NCBI GenBank assembly: GCA_016204605.1
Contig: JACQKK010000154.1
Coordinates: forward strand, 1 to 35,299
DNA: 35,299 nt
Origin: Candidatus Lambdaproteobacteria bacterium
GTDB taxonomy: Bacteria > SAR324 > JACQKK01
Direction of reading: 5' to 3'
Of this stretch, positions 9,490 to 17,135 are shown one piece after another; within the stretch, counting starts at the first letter, position 1, and each line of letters begins with the position of its first letter. Position numbers and translations under genes: made by a program. Under the pieces are notes generated by a model. That model had not been told where the DNA came from. It worked only from the letters and a program-made list of their open reading frames with translations, and searched no databases.

Positions 9490-9720
9490 TGCTCAGCCTT
9501 GGCTATAGGGCCGTCGCCCCGCCGATTGCGGCGGGAGCGCACAGGGTCGCATCGGCGGGGATACGGGCTGGCCTTCCCCCGCGCAGATGCGGTAGTAGCA
9601 CCGGGTTGGTCAGTTTACCCCATAACCCGCGACGAAGCGAAGCCGATGCCGGAGCGCTGCGCCGGCGCTTGCGGGCCGCGGCGGCTCTGATGTATCGTCG
9701 GTCTGCGGGTGTTCACGCCC

Positions 9721-9780
9721 GAAGGTGATGGAGTTCACCTCACAAGCGCTGGCCGCAAGGCGTAGCTGATAACTCCTGCC
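9721..9780 (+). promoter_or_regulatory. Fluoride (crcB-type) riboswitch
   Basis: The sequence AGGTGATGGAGTTCACCT (9723-9740) forms the conserved 5' half, and GCTGATAACTCCT (9765-9777) the conserved 3' half. GGAGTT pairs with AACTCC as the closing stem, AGGTG pairs with CACCT, and a GC-rich GCTGGCC...GGCGTAGC hairpin lies between. This is the consensus pattern of the crcB motif RNA, the fluoride riboswitch. The downstream gene is an antiporter of a family known to be under fluoride riboswitch control. The CTCCT at 9773-9777 is complementary to the ribosome-binding site AAGGAG at 9799-9804, so translational control is plausible. Nothing else was recognised in the 325-base gap 9490-9814. Confidence 0.88.
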
Positions 9781-9814
9781 CTGTTTCGACTCTAGGACAA
9801 GGAGCGATCAGACC

Positions 9815-10969
9815 ATGCGCGCCGATGCGGTACCGCTCGTCGTTGCCCTGCTCATCTTCGCCGCGAGCCTGCTCTCGCTAAGGTCGGGCCTTTCCGTCGC
9901 CATCATCGAGATCGTGATCGGCGCGCTGGCCGGCAGCCTCGGCCTGGCGCCCGAAGCCTGGATGTCTTTTCTGGCCGGCTTCGGCGGGGTATTCCTCACG
10001 TACCTGGCAGGCACCGAGATCGACACCCGGCTGATGCGGCAGCGCTTCCGCGAGAGCTTCCTGATCGGGTTCGCCTCGTTTCTGCTGCCGTTCGGCGGCG
10101 TGTTCCTCTACGTGCACCTGGTCGCGGGCTGGGGCCTCCAGGCCGCGCTGATCGCCGGCACGGCGCTCTCCACCACGTCGCTGGCCGTGGTCTATTCGGT
10201 GCTGGTGGAATCGAACCTCGCCCGGACGGAGATCGGCAAGCTGCTGCTCGCCGCAACCTTCATTACCGACATGGGTACGGCGCTGGCCCTCAGCGTGCTG
10301 TTCATCAAGCCCACCGGCTACACGGCACTGTTCGTCGCGGTTTCGGTGCTCGTCATCATCCTGGCGACGATGTTCTCGCACCGGGTGTTCGACAACCCCG
10401 TGTTGAAGAACAAGGTGATCGAGCCCGAAGTGAAGTACGTGTTCGTGCTGCTGTTCGGCTTCATGTACTTCGCCCAGCTTGGCGAAGGGCACGCCGTGCT
10501 GCCCGCCTTTCTGCTCGGCCTGCTGATGTCGAAGCACTTCGTCGAGACGGGGGAAACGCGGGTCGTGCGCAACCGCCTGCGCACAGTGGCCTACGCCGTC
10601 ATCACCCCGATGTTCTTCCTGGTGGGGGGGATGAAGGTCTCGCTGCCGCTGATCGCTACGGCATGGGGGCTGTTCCTGGTGTTGTTCGCGTTGAAGCTCG
10701 TCACCAAGTTCATCGGCGTCTACTTCCTGGCGCGGCGCTACATCCCGCAGGGGAGCATGTACACGACCCTGCTCATGAGCACCGGCCTCACCTTCGGCAC
10801 CATCTCCAGCCTGTTCGGGTACGAGGCGGGGCTGATTGACCGGAGCCAGTACTCGGTGCTGGTCGGAGTCGTGATCGCGAGCGCCGTGATCCCCACCCTG
10901 ATCGCCCAGAAATGGTTCATGCCGGTGCACTCCGAGGACCTCGTGGAGCTCAACGGGAACGGGGCCTGA
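9815..10969 (+). CDS. CPA2-family cation/proton antiporter
   Basis: A 384-residue, highly hydrophobic inner-membrane protein with about eleven to twelve transmembrane segments and no C-terminal TrkA-N domain, of the KefB/CPA2 Na+/H+ exchanger type. Recognisable features are the glycine-rich early helices (LAGFGGVFLTYLAGTEID), the central LSTTSLAVVYSVL segment and ATFITDMGTALALSV, which carries the acidic residue expected in the ion path. ATG at 9815 has AAGGAG ten bases upstream. The fluoride riboswitch in its 5' leader implies induction by fluoride; exchangers of this class are a recurring target of that riboswitch, perhaps because fluoride entry as HF perturbs pH or because the carrier moves anions. 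The exact ion is not determinable from sequence. Confidence 0.9.
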   Translation: MRADAVPLVVALLIFAASLLSLRSGLSVAIIEIVIGALAGSLGLAPEAWMSFLAGFGGVFLTYLAGTEIDTRLMRQRFRESFLIGFASFLLPFGGVFLYVHLVAGWGLQAALIAGTALSTTSLAVVYSVLVESNLARTEIGKLLLAATFITDMGTALALSVLFIKPTGYTALFVAVSVLVIILATMFSHRVFDNPVLKNKVIEPEVKYVFVLLFGFMYFAQLGEGHAVLPAFLLGLLMSKHFVETGETRVVRNRLRTVAYAVITPMFFLVGGMKVSLPLIATAWGLFLVLFALKLVTKFIGVYFLARRYIPQGSMYTTLLMSTGLTFGTISSLFGYEAGLIDRSQYSVLVGVVIASAVIPTLIAQKWFMPVHSEDLVELNGNGA

Positions 10970-11090
10970 CACGCGCTGAACCGCGCCAAGCGCCGGCTGC
11001 CCTCCGCTCGCTCCGCCCTCTAAGCGCGTGCAGCAGGCGCCGCCGACGTCCACTGCCGCAGCCATGCGACCCGCAATGTGAACGCCGAAT

Positions 11091-11756
11091 ATGCCGAATC
11101 GCTACATTCCCCCGCCCGCGGAGGCGTTGCAGCGCCTGATCGATGGGAATCGCCGCTTCCGCGAGGGCGCCGGCACCACGGCGGGTCGCGGATGGCACCG
11201 GGATCACGCTGCAGAGGCGCAGCGCCCCTTCGCGATCGTGCTGGGGTGCTCGGATTCGCGGACACCCGTCGAGATCCTCTTCGACCAGGGTTTCGGCGAT
11301 CTCTTCGTCGTCCGGGTCGCGGGCAACGTCGTGGCACCCTCGGTGGTGGGCTCCATCGAGTTCGCCGCATCGCAATTCGGCACGCGGCTGGTGGTGGTGA
11401 TGGGGCACACCCTCTGCGGTGCCATCAATGCGACCATCCGGACGATCGAGACGGGCTACGGACCCGAGTCCAGGAACATCAGGGACATTACCGACCGGAT
11501 CGCTCCGCACATCGCGGCGTTGGCGCGCGCCGGGGCGGGCAGCGCAGCGGGTGCAGGCTCGGAGCCATCGGCTGACGTCGCCCGCGAGTGTCTGCGCGCC
11601 AACGTCCGGGCCTCCGCCGCCCACCTTCGCCACGGCAGCCAGCTCCTCGAGGAGCTCGTGCGGGCCGGTCGGGTTGCGGTGGTCGGGGCGGAATACGAGC
11701 TCGAAAGCGGTCTCGTCCACTTCTTCGACGGCGTGCCACTCGCGAACGGACGGTAG
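11091..11756 (+). CDS. Beta-class carbonic anhydrase
   Basis: A 221-residue beta-carbonic anhydrase that interconverts CO2 and bicarbonate using a zinc ion. Zinc ligands are C53, H106 and C109, with the D55/R57 dyad in CSDSR and the second site in GHTLCGA. An alpha-helical insertion with Ala/Gly repeats (about 148-160) is slightly longer than usual. The mature-looking N-terminus (YIPPPAEALQRLIDGNRRF) has no signal peptide, so the enzyme is cytosolic. The gene follows the antiporter by 121 bases in the same direction and may be cotranscribed. A link between bicarbonate/pH balance and the antiporter is speculative. Confidence 0.92.
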   Translation: MPNRYIPPPAEALQRLIDGNRRFREGAGTTAGRGWHRDHAAEAQRPFAIVLGCSDSRTPVEILFDQGFGDLFVVRVAGNVVAPSVVGSIEFAASQFGTRLVVVMGHTLCGAINATIRTIETGYGPESRNIRDITDRIAPHIAALARAGAGSAAGAGSEPSADVARECLRANVRASAAHLRHGSQLLEELVRAGRVAVVGAEYELESGLVHFFDGVPLANGR

Positions 11757-11849
11757 CATGACGCAGCCATCGCCCCCCAGACTACCTCGTGGAGAGAGCC
11801 GGCGATGGCATCCGCTACCTCCGCCGCAAGGGCGCACGGAGGATCGATC

Positions 11850-12050
11850 TCATACCAAAAAAATGCGTTCAAAGATGAACAGATTGCCGTGTGCCTGAGG
11901 AGCCCTGCGGAGCAGGGCGCCGAAGGCCACGGCCTTCGCCGCGCCTCCTTCTGCTTCGCTCAGGACAGGTTTCGAGACGCGCTCCGCTCTGCTCCCCGTT
12001 CCTCAGGGACGCGGAAGCTTTCATACTCTTTGGAATGCAACTTGGCATCA
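11850..12050 (+). repeat. MITE-like palindromic element, family B, copy 1
   Basis: The left end CATACCAAAAAAATGCGTTC and the reverse complement of the right end (TGATGCCAAGTTGCATTCC) form imperfect terminal inverted repeats. The core starts with CCGTGTGCCTGAGGAGC and ends with CTCAGGGACGCGG, as in the copies at 19155-19319 (reversed) and 24781-24955. The right end supplies the TGA stop of glk. It lies between two convergent genes, so it could act as a bidirectional terminator hairpin. No open reading frame inside is credible. Confidence 0.72.
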
Positions 12051-13034
12051 CTCGCGCAGGGCGGCCAGCGCCGCCCCCAGCAGCCCCGGCTGCGGGTAGG
12101 TGACCAGCAGGGTGGGCACGCCGCGCAGGAACTCCGCATAGCGTCCCTTGCGCTCGAACGCGTGGCGGAAGCCCCCGGCCTCCAGCCGCGGCAGGATCTT
12201 GCCGGCGATCCCGCCCGCCAGGTACACCCCCCCGCGCGCGAGCACCTTGAGGGCCAGGTTCCCGGCCTCGGCGCCGTATAGCTCGCAGAAGAGGTCCAGC
12301 GCGCGCCCGCAGAGGGGGTCGTCGCCGGCGAGGCCGTGGCGGGCGATGACCGCGGGGGCCTCCTCCCGGGCCAGCTCCGCCTTGACCGCCGGCGCCTCGG
12401 GCAGCCCTTCCCGCTGGTGGAAGAAGCGGTACAGGTTGACCAGCCCCGGCCCGCTCACGAGGCGTTCGACCGAGACGCGCTCGTGCCGCTCCAGCATGAA
12501 GGCCAGCAGCCGCATTTCGAGCGCGGTGCGCGGGGCAAAATCGGCGTGGCCGCCTTCCGAGGGCACGACGCGGTACTCCGAGCCGCACCAGACGAGAAAG
12601 CTCTCGCCGAGGCCGGTGCCGGCGCCCAGCACCGCGATCGGCTCGTGGGCGCGGGGCTCGCCCGGGCCGATCGCATGGAGGTCGGCCGCCCGCAGCGCGG
12701 GCACGGCCAGGCTGATCGCGGCGAAATCGTTGACGAAGGCCACGCGCTCGACCCCCAGCGCCGCGGCCAGCCGCGCCTTGTCCACCACCCAGGGCAGGTT
12801 GGTGAGCGTGACGATGGCGCCATCCACCGGGCCGGCGATCCCGAACCCGGCGCGGGTCGGCGCCGGCTCCCCCTCCCGCCGGCCGGCGGCGAGGTAATCG
12901 GCCGCGATCGCCTCCAGCGACTCATGATCGGCCGAGCGGTACACGCGCAGCCGGCGCGGGCTGCGGGGCTCCGCCGCATCCACCAGCGCCAGCCGCGTAT
13001 TGGTGCCGCCGATATCGCCGGCGAGAATCCACAT
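12048..13034 (-). CDS. glk: Glucokinase
   Basis: A 328-residue ATP-dependent glucokinase of the bacterial Glk family (hexokinase/actin fold), phosphorylating glucose to glucose-6-phosphate. Evidence includes the N-terminal phosphate loop GDIGGTNTRLAL, FVNDFAAIS with the catalytic aspartate, VLGAGTGLGES, and the substrate-binding EGGHADFAPR segment, then VYLAGGIAGKILP near the C-terminus. Length and motif order match E. coli Glk (about 321 residues). ATG at 13034 has AAAGGA seven bases upstream. The TGA stop lies within the end of repeat element B1. Confidence 0.95.
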   Translation of the reverse strand: MWILAGDIGGTNTRLALVDAAEPRSPRRLRVYRSADHESLEAIAADYLAAGRREGEPAPTRAGFGIAGPVDGAIVTLTNLPWVVDKARLAAALGVERVAFVNDFAAISLAVPALRAADLHAIGPGEPRAHEPIAVLGAGTGLGESFLVWCGSEYRVVPSEGGHADFAPRTALEMRLLAFMLERHERVSVERLVSGPGLVNLYRFFHQREGLPEAPAVKAELAREEAPAVIARHGLAGDDPLCGRALDLFCELYGAEAGNLALKVLARGGVYLAGGIAGKILPRLEAGGFRHAFERKGRYAEFLRGVPTLLVTYPQPGLLGAALAALRE

Positions 13035-13162
13035 GCGGGTTCCTTTCCCGGATCACGGTCAGGCGTGCGCCACCGGCAGCGCGCTTGGGGCGCGTCCCCT
13101 CGGCCCGTGACGGGCGTGCCGGCAGTCGCCGGCGGCGTATGCTCCAACCCCGGCACGCCGAG

Positions 13163-13777
13163 TCAGCTCCGGCGGGCCAGCACGCACACCGCCGGGATGG
13201 GACGAAGGTTCAGCCGGGCGATGCGCACCTCGTGCAGGCCGGCGCCCTCCATCCAGCCCGCGATGCGCTCGGCCATGGCGTCGGCGTCCTCCGCACGCGC
13301 CCCCGGGTGGCGGGGCTGATAGGTGGTCGCCAGCCGGCCGCCGGGCGCCAGCGCATCAACCAGCCGCGCGAACGCGCGGGCCGGCTCCGGCCAGAACTGC
13401 ACCACGTTGGCCGAGTAGATCTTGTCGAAGCCGCCGACGTCCGCCGGCAGATGTTCGACGTCGGCATGGATCAGCCGCATGCGCCCCGCCGCGATCGTCG
13501 CCCGGTTGCGGCGGGTCGCCTGCCGCACCATCGCCGCGGAGTGATCCACCCCCACGAGCAGCCCCGCGCTCACCACCCTGGCGGCGTGCTCCAGTGCGAA
13601 CCCTGGTCCGAAGCCGATCTCCAGCACGCGGTCCGTGGACTGCAACTCCAGCAGGTCGAGCGTCCAGAGGTTGCGCGCCCGATTGGAAGGCCGGTTGGCC
13701 ATCACCCAGCCTACCACGTGCCCCGGCCAACCCTCGGGCCGGCGGAATTGGCTGACTATCCAGGATATGATTCCCAT
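13163..13777 (-). CDS. Class I SAM-dependent methyltransferase
   Basis: A 204-residue Rossmann-fold methyltransferase. The SAM-binding loop is VLEIGFGPG (51-59), followed by GVDHSAAMV (acidic ribose-binding residue) and a motif near ADVEHLPADVGGFDKIY. The N-terminal segment (VSQFRRPEGWPGHVVGWVMANRP) is typical of a subgroup with unknown substrate. ATG at 13777 has GGGAGA six bases upstream; a GTG at 13801 overlaps the MarR stop as GTGA and would add eight residues. It is translated after the MarR gene, so the two form an operon. It lies near the biotin genes but lacks BioC-like length and context, so a BioC role is considered unlikely. Confidence 0.85.
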   Translation of the reverse strand: MGIISWIVSQFRRPEGWPGHVVGWVMANRPSNRARNLWTLDLLELQSTDRVLEIGFGPGFALEHAARVVSAGLLVGVDHSAAMVRQATRRNRATIAAGRMRLIHADVEHLPADVGGFDKIYSANVVQFWPEPARAFARLVDALAPGGRLATTYQPRHPGARAEDADAMAERIAGWMEGAGLHEVRIARLNLRPIPAVCVLARRS

Positions 13778-13797
13778 TGCACATCTCCCGTCGTGTG

Positions 13798-14319
13798 TCA
13801 CCGGGGCAGCCGACGTGATCCAGGGGGCCGGCTGCCCCTGACGCCCCCCGCCATGAAAGCTTCGATTTCCGCAGCGAGGCGCCGTAGCGTCTCTGTCGCC
13901 TGCGTGAGCCGGCGCACCTCGAAAGCCGCGTCGAGCTCCTCGAGCAGCCCCCGCTCCCGCTCGCGCATCACCCCGAAGCGCCGCGCGCCCTCCGCGGTCA
14001 AGCCGATCAGCACGGAGCGGCGGTGGCCCGGGTTCTCGATGGCCTGCACGAGACCCGCCGAGAGCAGACTGTTGACCAGCACCTGGATGTGCTGGCGGGT
14101 GACCCCCTTGCGGCGCGCGATCTGCGGCACCGTCTGCGCGCCATCGTCGGCCAGCGCCTCCAGCACCGCGTGCTGGCTGGCCGTGACCCCGAGGTCCGCG
14201 TGGAGGGCGTCCGCCGCGGCTCCCAGCCGATGGAACAGCCGCCGCACCGCCACCATCACCCCATACAGCGCGGAGGCGCCCTTGCTTCGGCGTTCCCTGG
14301 TTGTCGTGTCTGTTGTCAT
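13798..14319 (-). CDS. MarR family transcriptional regulator
   Basis: A 173-residue winged-helix regulator. The DNA-binding part contains VTASQHAVLEALA, then TVPQIARRKGVTRQHIQVLV as the helix-turn-helix, then the wing with GHRRSVLIGLTAEG. The C-terminal helices (about 130-165) form the dimerisation region. It is followed by an overlapping methyltransferase gene and probably controls its own operon through the 17-base palindrome next to its start (14322-14338). The start is uncertain: ATG at 14319 gives normal family length but has no clear ribosome site; ATG at 14358 adds 13 residues and would place the palindrome inside the coding region. The effector is unknown; phenolic or lipophilic compounds are usual for the family. 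Confidence 0.85.
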   Translation of the reverse strand: MTTDTTTRERRSKGASALYGVMVAVRRLFHRLGAAADALHADLGVTASQHAVLEALADDGAQTVPQIARRKGVTRQHIQVLVNSLLSAGLVQAIENPGHRRSVLIGLTAEGARRFGVMRERERGLLEELDAAFEVRRLTQATETLRRLAAEIEAFMAGGVRGSRPPGSRRLPR

Positions 14320-14321
14320 AT

Positions 14322-14338
14322 TGACACTGATACTGTCA
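14322..14338. promoter_or_regulatory. Palindromic operator candidate for the MarR regulator
   Basis: TGACACTGATACTGTCA is a perfect inverted repeat in its five-base arms (TGACA/TGTCA), and near-symmetry extends outward into ATAT on both sides. Size and position, two bases upstream of the marR ATG at 14319, fit an autoregulatory MarR operator. Between the divergent marR and bioB genes it could also influence bioB, though the bioB promoter lies about 80 bases away. Confidence 0.55.
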
Positions 14339-14416
14339 TATCCGGTGAAGTCAGGCATCACGATTGACCGCGGGTGACCCGGTCGGTGGGGCAGGCGCCG
14401 GCTGCGCTCGACGCTT

Positions 14417-14444
14417 TTGCATTCCGGGGAGAATTGCCTATAGT
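14417..14444 (+). promoter_or_regulatory. Candidate sigma-70 promoter for the biotin operon
   Basis: A -35-like TTGCAT at 14417-14422 and a -10-like TATAGT at 14439-14444 are separated by 16 bases. The -10 is 41 bases upstream of the bioB ATG. No BirA-type or BioR-type operator was recognised around it. Confidence 0.45.
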
Positions 14445-14485
14445 GTGTGCGGACCCGAACGAGAATCATCCTCCCGAAGGAGCCT

Positions 14486-15490
14486 ATGACCGCACCGCGC
14501 ACGGACTGGAGCCGCCAGGAGGTGGCCGCGATCTACACCCTTCCGGTGTTCGAGCTGCTGCACCGCGCCCAGTCGGTGCACCGGAAACACTTCCAGCCGG
14601 GCGAGATCCAGGTGAGCACGCTGCTCTCGATCAAGACCGGCGGCTGCCCCGAGGATTGCGGGTACTGTGCCCAATCGGCGCACCACCACACCGACGTCAA
14701 GGCGGAGAAGCTGCTGCCGCTGGCCACGGTGGTGGCCCGGGCGCGCCAGGCGCAAGCGGGCGGTGCCACGCGCTTCTGCATGGGGGCGGCCTGGCGGCAG
14801 GCCCGCGCGGGGGGCGAGTTCGAGCAGGTGCTGGCGATGGTGCGCGCGGTGAGCGGGCTGGGGCTCGAGACCTGCTGCACGCTGGGCATGCTCACCGAGG
14901 AGCAGGCCCGCCGCCTGAAGGCCGCCGGGCTGCACGCCTACAACCACAACATCGATTCCGCCGAGGAGTTCTACGGCCACGTGGTGACCACGCGCACCTA
15001 TGCGGAGCGGCTCGCGACCATCGCCGCCGTGCGCAAGGCGGGGATCACCGTCTGCACGGGCGGCATCCTCGGCATGGGCGAAAGCGAGGCCCACCGGGTG
15101 GGGCTGCTGCACCGGCTGGCCACCTTCGATCCGCAGCCCGAGAGCGTGACCGTGAACATGCTGGTGCCGATCAAGGGCACCCCCATGGCCGATCAGCCGC
15201 CGGTGAGCCCGATCGTGGTGGCCCGCGTCATCGCCACGGCGCGGGTGCTGATGCCGCGCGCCCTGGTGCGGCTGAGCGCCGGGCGCACGCAGCTCTCCCC
15301 GGAGGCGCACCTGCTGTGCTTCTACGCGGGGGCGAACTCGATCTTCGCCGGCGAGCGGCTGCTCACCGCGCCCAATCCCGAGCGCGACGCGGACGCGAAA
15401 CTCTTCGAGAACCTCGGTCTCAAGGCGATGCCCCGTGATACCCGAACGGCAGATGCTGGAGGACTTGGCGGAGCTGCGGCGGAGGGATAA
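14486..15490 (+). CDS. bioB: Biotin synthase
   Basis: A 334-residue radical-SAM enzyme that inserts sulfur into dethiobiotin to give biotin. The [4Fe-4S] motif is C54-xxx-C58-xx-C61 (GGCPEDCGYCAQS). The sulfur-donor [2Fe-2S] cluster ligands correspond to C98 (RFCMGAAWR), C130 (ETCCTLGML) and C190 (TVCTGGILGMGE), with the basic ligand in VRLSAGR. ATG at 14486 follows AAGGAG by four bases, an excellent ribosome site; upstream in-frame codons are not needed. The 3' end overlaps bioF by 56 bases in another frame, giving a tail (DTRTADAGGLGGAAAEG) unlike typical BioB. It is the first gene of the bio operon. Confidence 0.97.
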   Translation: MTAPRTDWSRQEVAAIYTLPVFELLHRAQSVHRKHFQPGEIQVSTLLSIKTGGCPEDCGYCAQSAHHHTDVKAEKLLPLATVVARARQAQAGGATRFCMGAAWRQARAGGEFEQVLAMVRAVSGLGLETCCTLGMLTEEQARRLKAAGLHAYNHNIDSAEEFYGHVVTTRTYAERLATIAAVRKAGITVCTGGILGMGESEAHRVGLLHRLATFDPQPESVTVNMLVPIKGTPMADQPPVSPIVVARVIATARVLMPRALVRLSAGRTQLSPEAHLLCFYAGANSIFAGERLLTAPNPERDADAKLFENLGLKAMPRDTRTADAGGLGGAAAEG

Positions 15491-16571
15491 CCACCGCCGG
15501 CTGATCCTGAGCCCCGGGCTCGACTTCAGCTCCAACGACTACCTGGGGCTGAGCGGCCACCCCACCGTGCGCCGGGCCCTGATCCGCGAGCTGGAGGCCG
15601 GTGTGGCGCTCGGCTCGGGCGGGTCGCGCCTGCTGCGCGGCAACCATGGCTGGCACGAGCGTATCGAGGCTCGGCTGGCCGCGTTCCGCGGGGTGCCGGC
15701 GGCGCTGGCCTTCAACTCCGGCTTCGATGCCAACGTGGGGGTGCTCTCGACCCTGTGCCCGCCCGGCGGGCTGGTGCTCTCCGACGAGAAGAACCACGCC
15801 AGCATCATCGACGGCGTGCGGGCGAGCCGGGCCGAGTACCGGGTGTTCCCCCACAACGACCTCGACGCCGTGGATCGCCTGCTGCGCGGCCACGCGGGCA
15901 CGCTGCCCCCCACCATCGTCACCGAGAGCGTGTTCAGCATGGAGGGCGACCGCGCCCCGCTGGCCGAGCTGCTGGCGCTGGCCCGCCGCCACGGGGCGGG
16001 GCTGATCGTCGACGAGGCCCACGCCACGGGCGTGTTCGGCCCGACCGGCGCGGGCCTGCTCGATGGGCTGGAGACGGGCGACGTGCCGCTGGTTTCGATC
16101 CACACGTGCGGCAAGGCCCTCGGGGGCTGCGGGGCCTTCGTGGCGTGCTCCCAGGCCGTGAAGGAGTATCTCGTCAACCACTGCCGCACGTTCATCTTCA
16201 CCACCGCCCTGCCGCCGCTGGCCATGGTGCACTGGGAGGCCGCGCTCGACCTGATCGCAAGCGAGCCCTGGCGGCGCCGGCACGTGTTGGCGCTGGCCGA
16301 ACGGCTGCGCACGGGCTTGCGCGGCGTGGCCGACTGCGGTGCCTCCACCACCCAGATCGTGCCGGTGCTGCTGGGATCGAACGCCCGCGCCCTGGCCGCG
16401 GCGGCGGGGCTGCAGGAGCGCGGCTTCGACATCCGCCCCATCCGCTATCCCACCGTGCCCCAGGGCACCGCCCGCCTGCGCATCGCCCTGAACGCCACCC
16501 ACGACGAGGCGACCATCGAGCGACTGATCGCCGCGCTGCGGGAGCTGATCGCCGCCACGGCGGCGGCCTAA
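15435..16571 (+). CDS. bioF: 8-amino-7-oxononanoate synthase
   Basis: A 378-residue PLP enzyme that condenses pimeloyl-ACP or pimeloyl-CoA with alanine, the first committed step of ring assembly. Typical elements are DFSSNDYLGLS (30-40), GSGGSRLLRGN (60-70), DEAHATGVFG (193-202) and the PLP lysine K227 in SIHTCGKALGG. The GTG at 15435 lies 10 bases after AAGG and overlaps the bioB end; an ATG six codons later (15453) is possible and would shorten the overlap. Length matches E. coli BioF (384). Tight overlap with bioB indicates translational coupling. Confidence 0.96.
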   Translation: MIPERQMLEDLAELRRRDNHRRLILSPGLDFSSNDYLGLSGHPTVRRALIRELEAGVALGSGGSRLLRGNHGWHERIEARLAAFRGVPAALAFNSGFDANVGVLSTLCPPGGLVLSDEKNHASIIDGVRASRAEYRVFPHNDLDAVDRLLRGHAGTLPPTIVTESVFSMEGDRAPLAELLALARRHGAGLIVDEAHATGVFGPTGAGLLDGLETGDVPLVSIHTCGKALGGCGAFVACSQAVKEYLVNHCRTFIFTTALPPLAMVHWEAALDLIASEPWRRRHVLALAERLRTGLRGVADCGASTTQIVPVLLGSNARALAAAAGLQERGFDIRPIRYPTVPQGTARLRIALNATHDEATIERLIAALRELIAATAAA

Positions 16572-16599
16572 GTGCTGTGTTCCCCAAGTACAATAACGT

Positions 16600-16630
16600 A
16601 CCACCGCAGAGAGCGCCGCGAGCGCGGAGA
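16600..16630. repeat. Left inverted repeat flanking the GxxExxY gene
   Basis: ACCACCGCAGAGAGCGCC plus the next 13 bases are complementary to 17016-17043, with about 24 of 28 aligned bases matching and a three-base gap. The right-hand base overlaps the A of the start codon, so the repeat contains the ribosome-binding region. Confidence 0.7.
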
Positions 16631-17013
16631 TGAGATCGAACGACATAACGGAACAGATCATCGGAGCCGCGATCGACGTCCACCGCGAACTGGGCCCAGG
16701 GCTGCTCGAATCGACCTACGAGGCCTGCTTGCAGTTCGAGCTTGTTGAACGTGGGCTTCAGGTCGAGCGCCAAAAGGGCTTGCCCGTCGTATATCGCGAT
16801 GTGCGTATCGACTGCGGCTATCGCATCGACCTGCTCGTTGAACGCCGGGTCATCGTTGAGCTCAAGGCGGTGGCCCAGCTTGAGCCTATCCACGAGGCCC
16901 AGTTACTCTCCTACCTCAAGCTGTCGGGCTGTCACGTGGGCCTATTGATCAACTTCAACGTGAAGCTGCTCAAGAACGGCATTCGCCGGCTCGTGAACGA
17001 ACTCAAGGAATAA
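16630..17013 (+). CDS. GxxExxY protein (PDDEXK_3 type)
   Basis: A 127-residue protein of the GxxExxY family (PF13366, PDDEXK_3), which has a restriction-endonuclease-like fold and an unestablished function. The eponymous motif is GLLESTYEACL near residue 24. The later DLLVERRVIVELKAV stretch supplies the D...ExK residues of the nuclease fold, then AQLLSYLKLSG and LLINFNV. Base composition is lower in GC than the bio genes on both sides. It sits between bioF and bioD and is enclosed by inverted repeats (16600-16630 and 17016-17043), so it looks like an insertion rather than a biotin gene. Translation could be affected if the two repeats pair in the mRNA. Confidence 0.9.
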   Translation: MRSNDITEQIIGAAIDVHRELGPGLLESTYEACLQFELVERGLQVERQKGLPVVYRDVRIDCGYRIDLLVERRVIVELKAVAQLEPIHEAQLLSYLKLSGCHVGLLINFNVKLLKNGIRRLVNELKE

Positions 17014-17015
17014 AA

Positions 17016-17043
17016 TCTCTGCTCTCTCGGCGTTCTCTGTGGT
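17016..17043. repeat. Right inverted repeat flanking the GxxExxY gene
   Basis: TCTCTGCTCTCTCGGCG and the following bases to 17043 are the inverted counterpart of 16600-16630, starting three bases after the GxxExxY stop codon. Together they bracket exactly one gene. Confidence 0.7.
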
Positions 17044-17135
17044 CATATTGATACGTCATCGCATTTATGAAACCGACCCTTGAGCCGCCCGCCCGAATCG
17101 ATGGCGCGGGCCACGGAGCTGCCACGGAGCGCAGC

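Noticed and set aside
7051-9690. 879-codon open frame on the plus strand
   Set aside because: It is the antisense shadow of the helicase gene; its translation is Arg/Gln/His-rich with no motifs, whereas the minus-strand frame has a full set of SF1 helicase motifs.
9456-9728. 90-codon plus-strand open frame upstream of the riboswitch
   Set aside because: It overlaps the helicase start and the riboswitch, has Arg-rich low-complexity translation and no ribosome site.
11878-12010. CRISPR-like repetition in the CCTGAGGAG region
   Set aside because: The repeats are inverted arms of one palindromic element, not regularly spaced direct repeats with unique spacers.
13163-13777. Methyltransferase as BioC of the biotin pathway
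   Set aside because: It is shorter than BioC, lies on the opposite strand in an operon with a MarR regulator, and has an N-terminal segment typical of a different methyltransferase subgroup.
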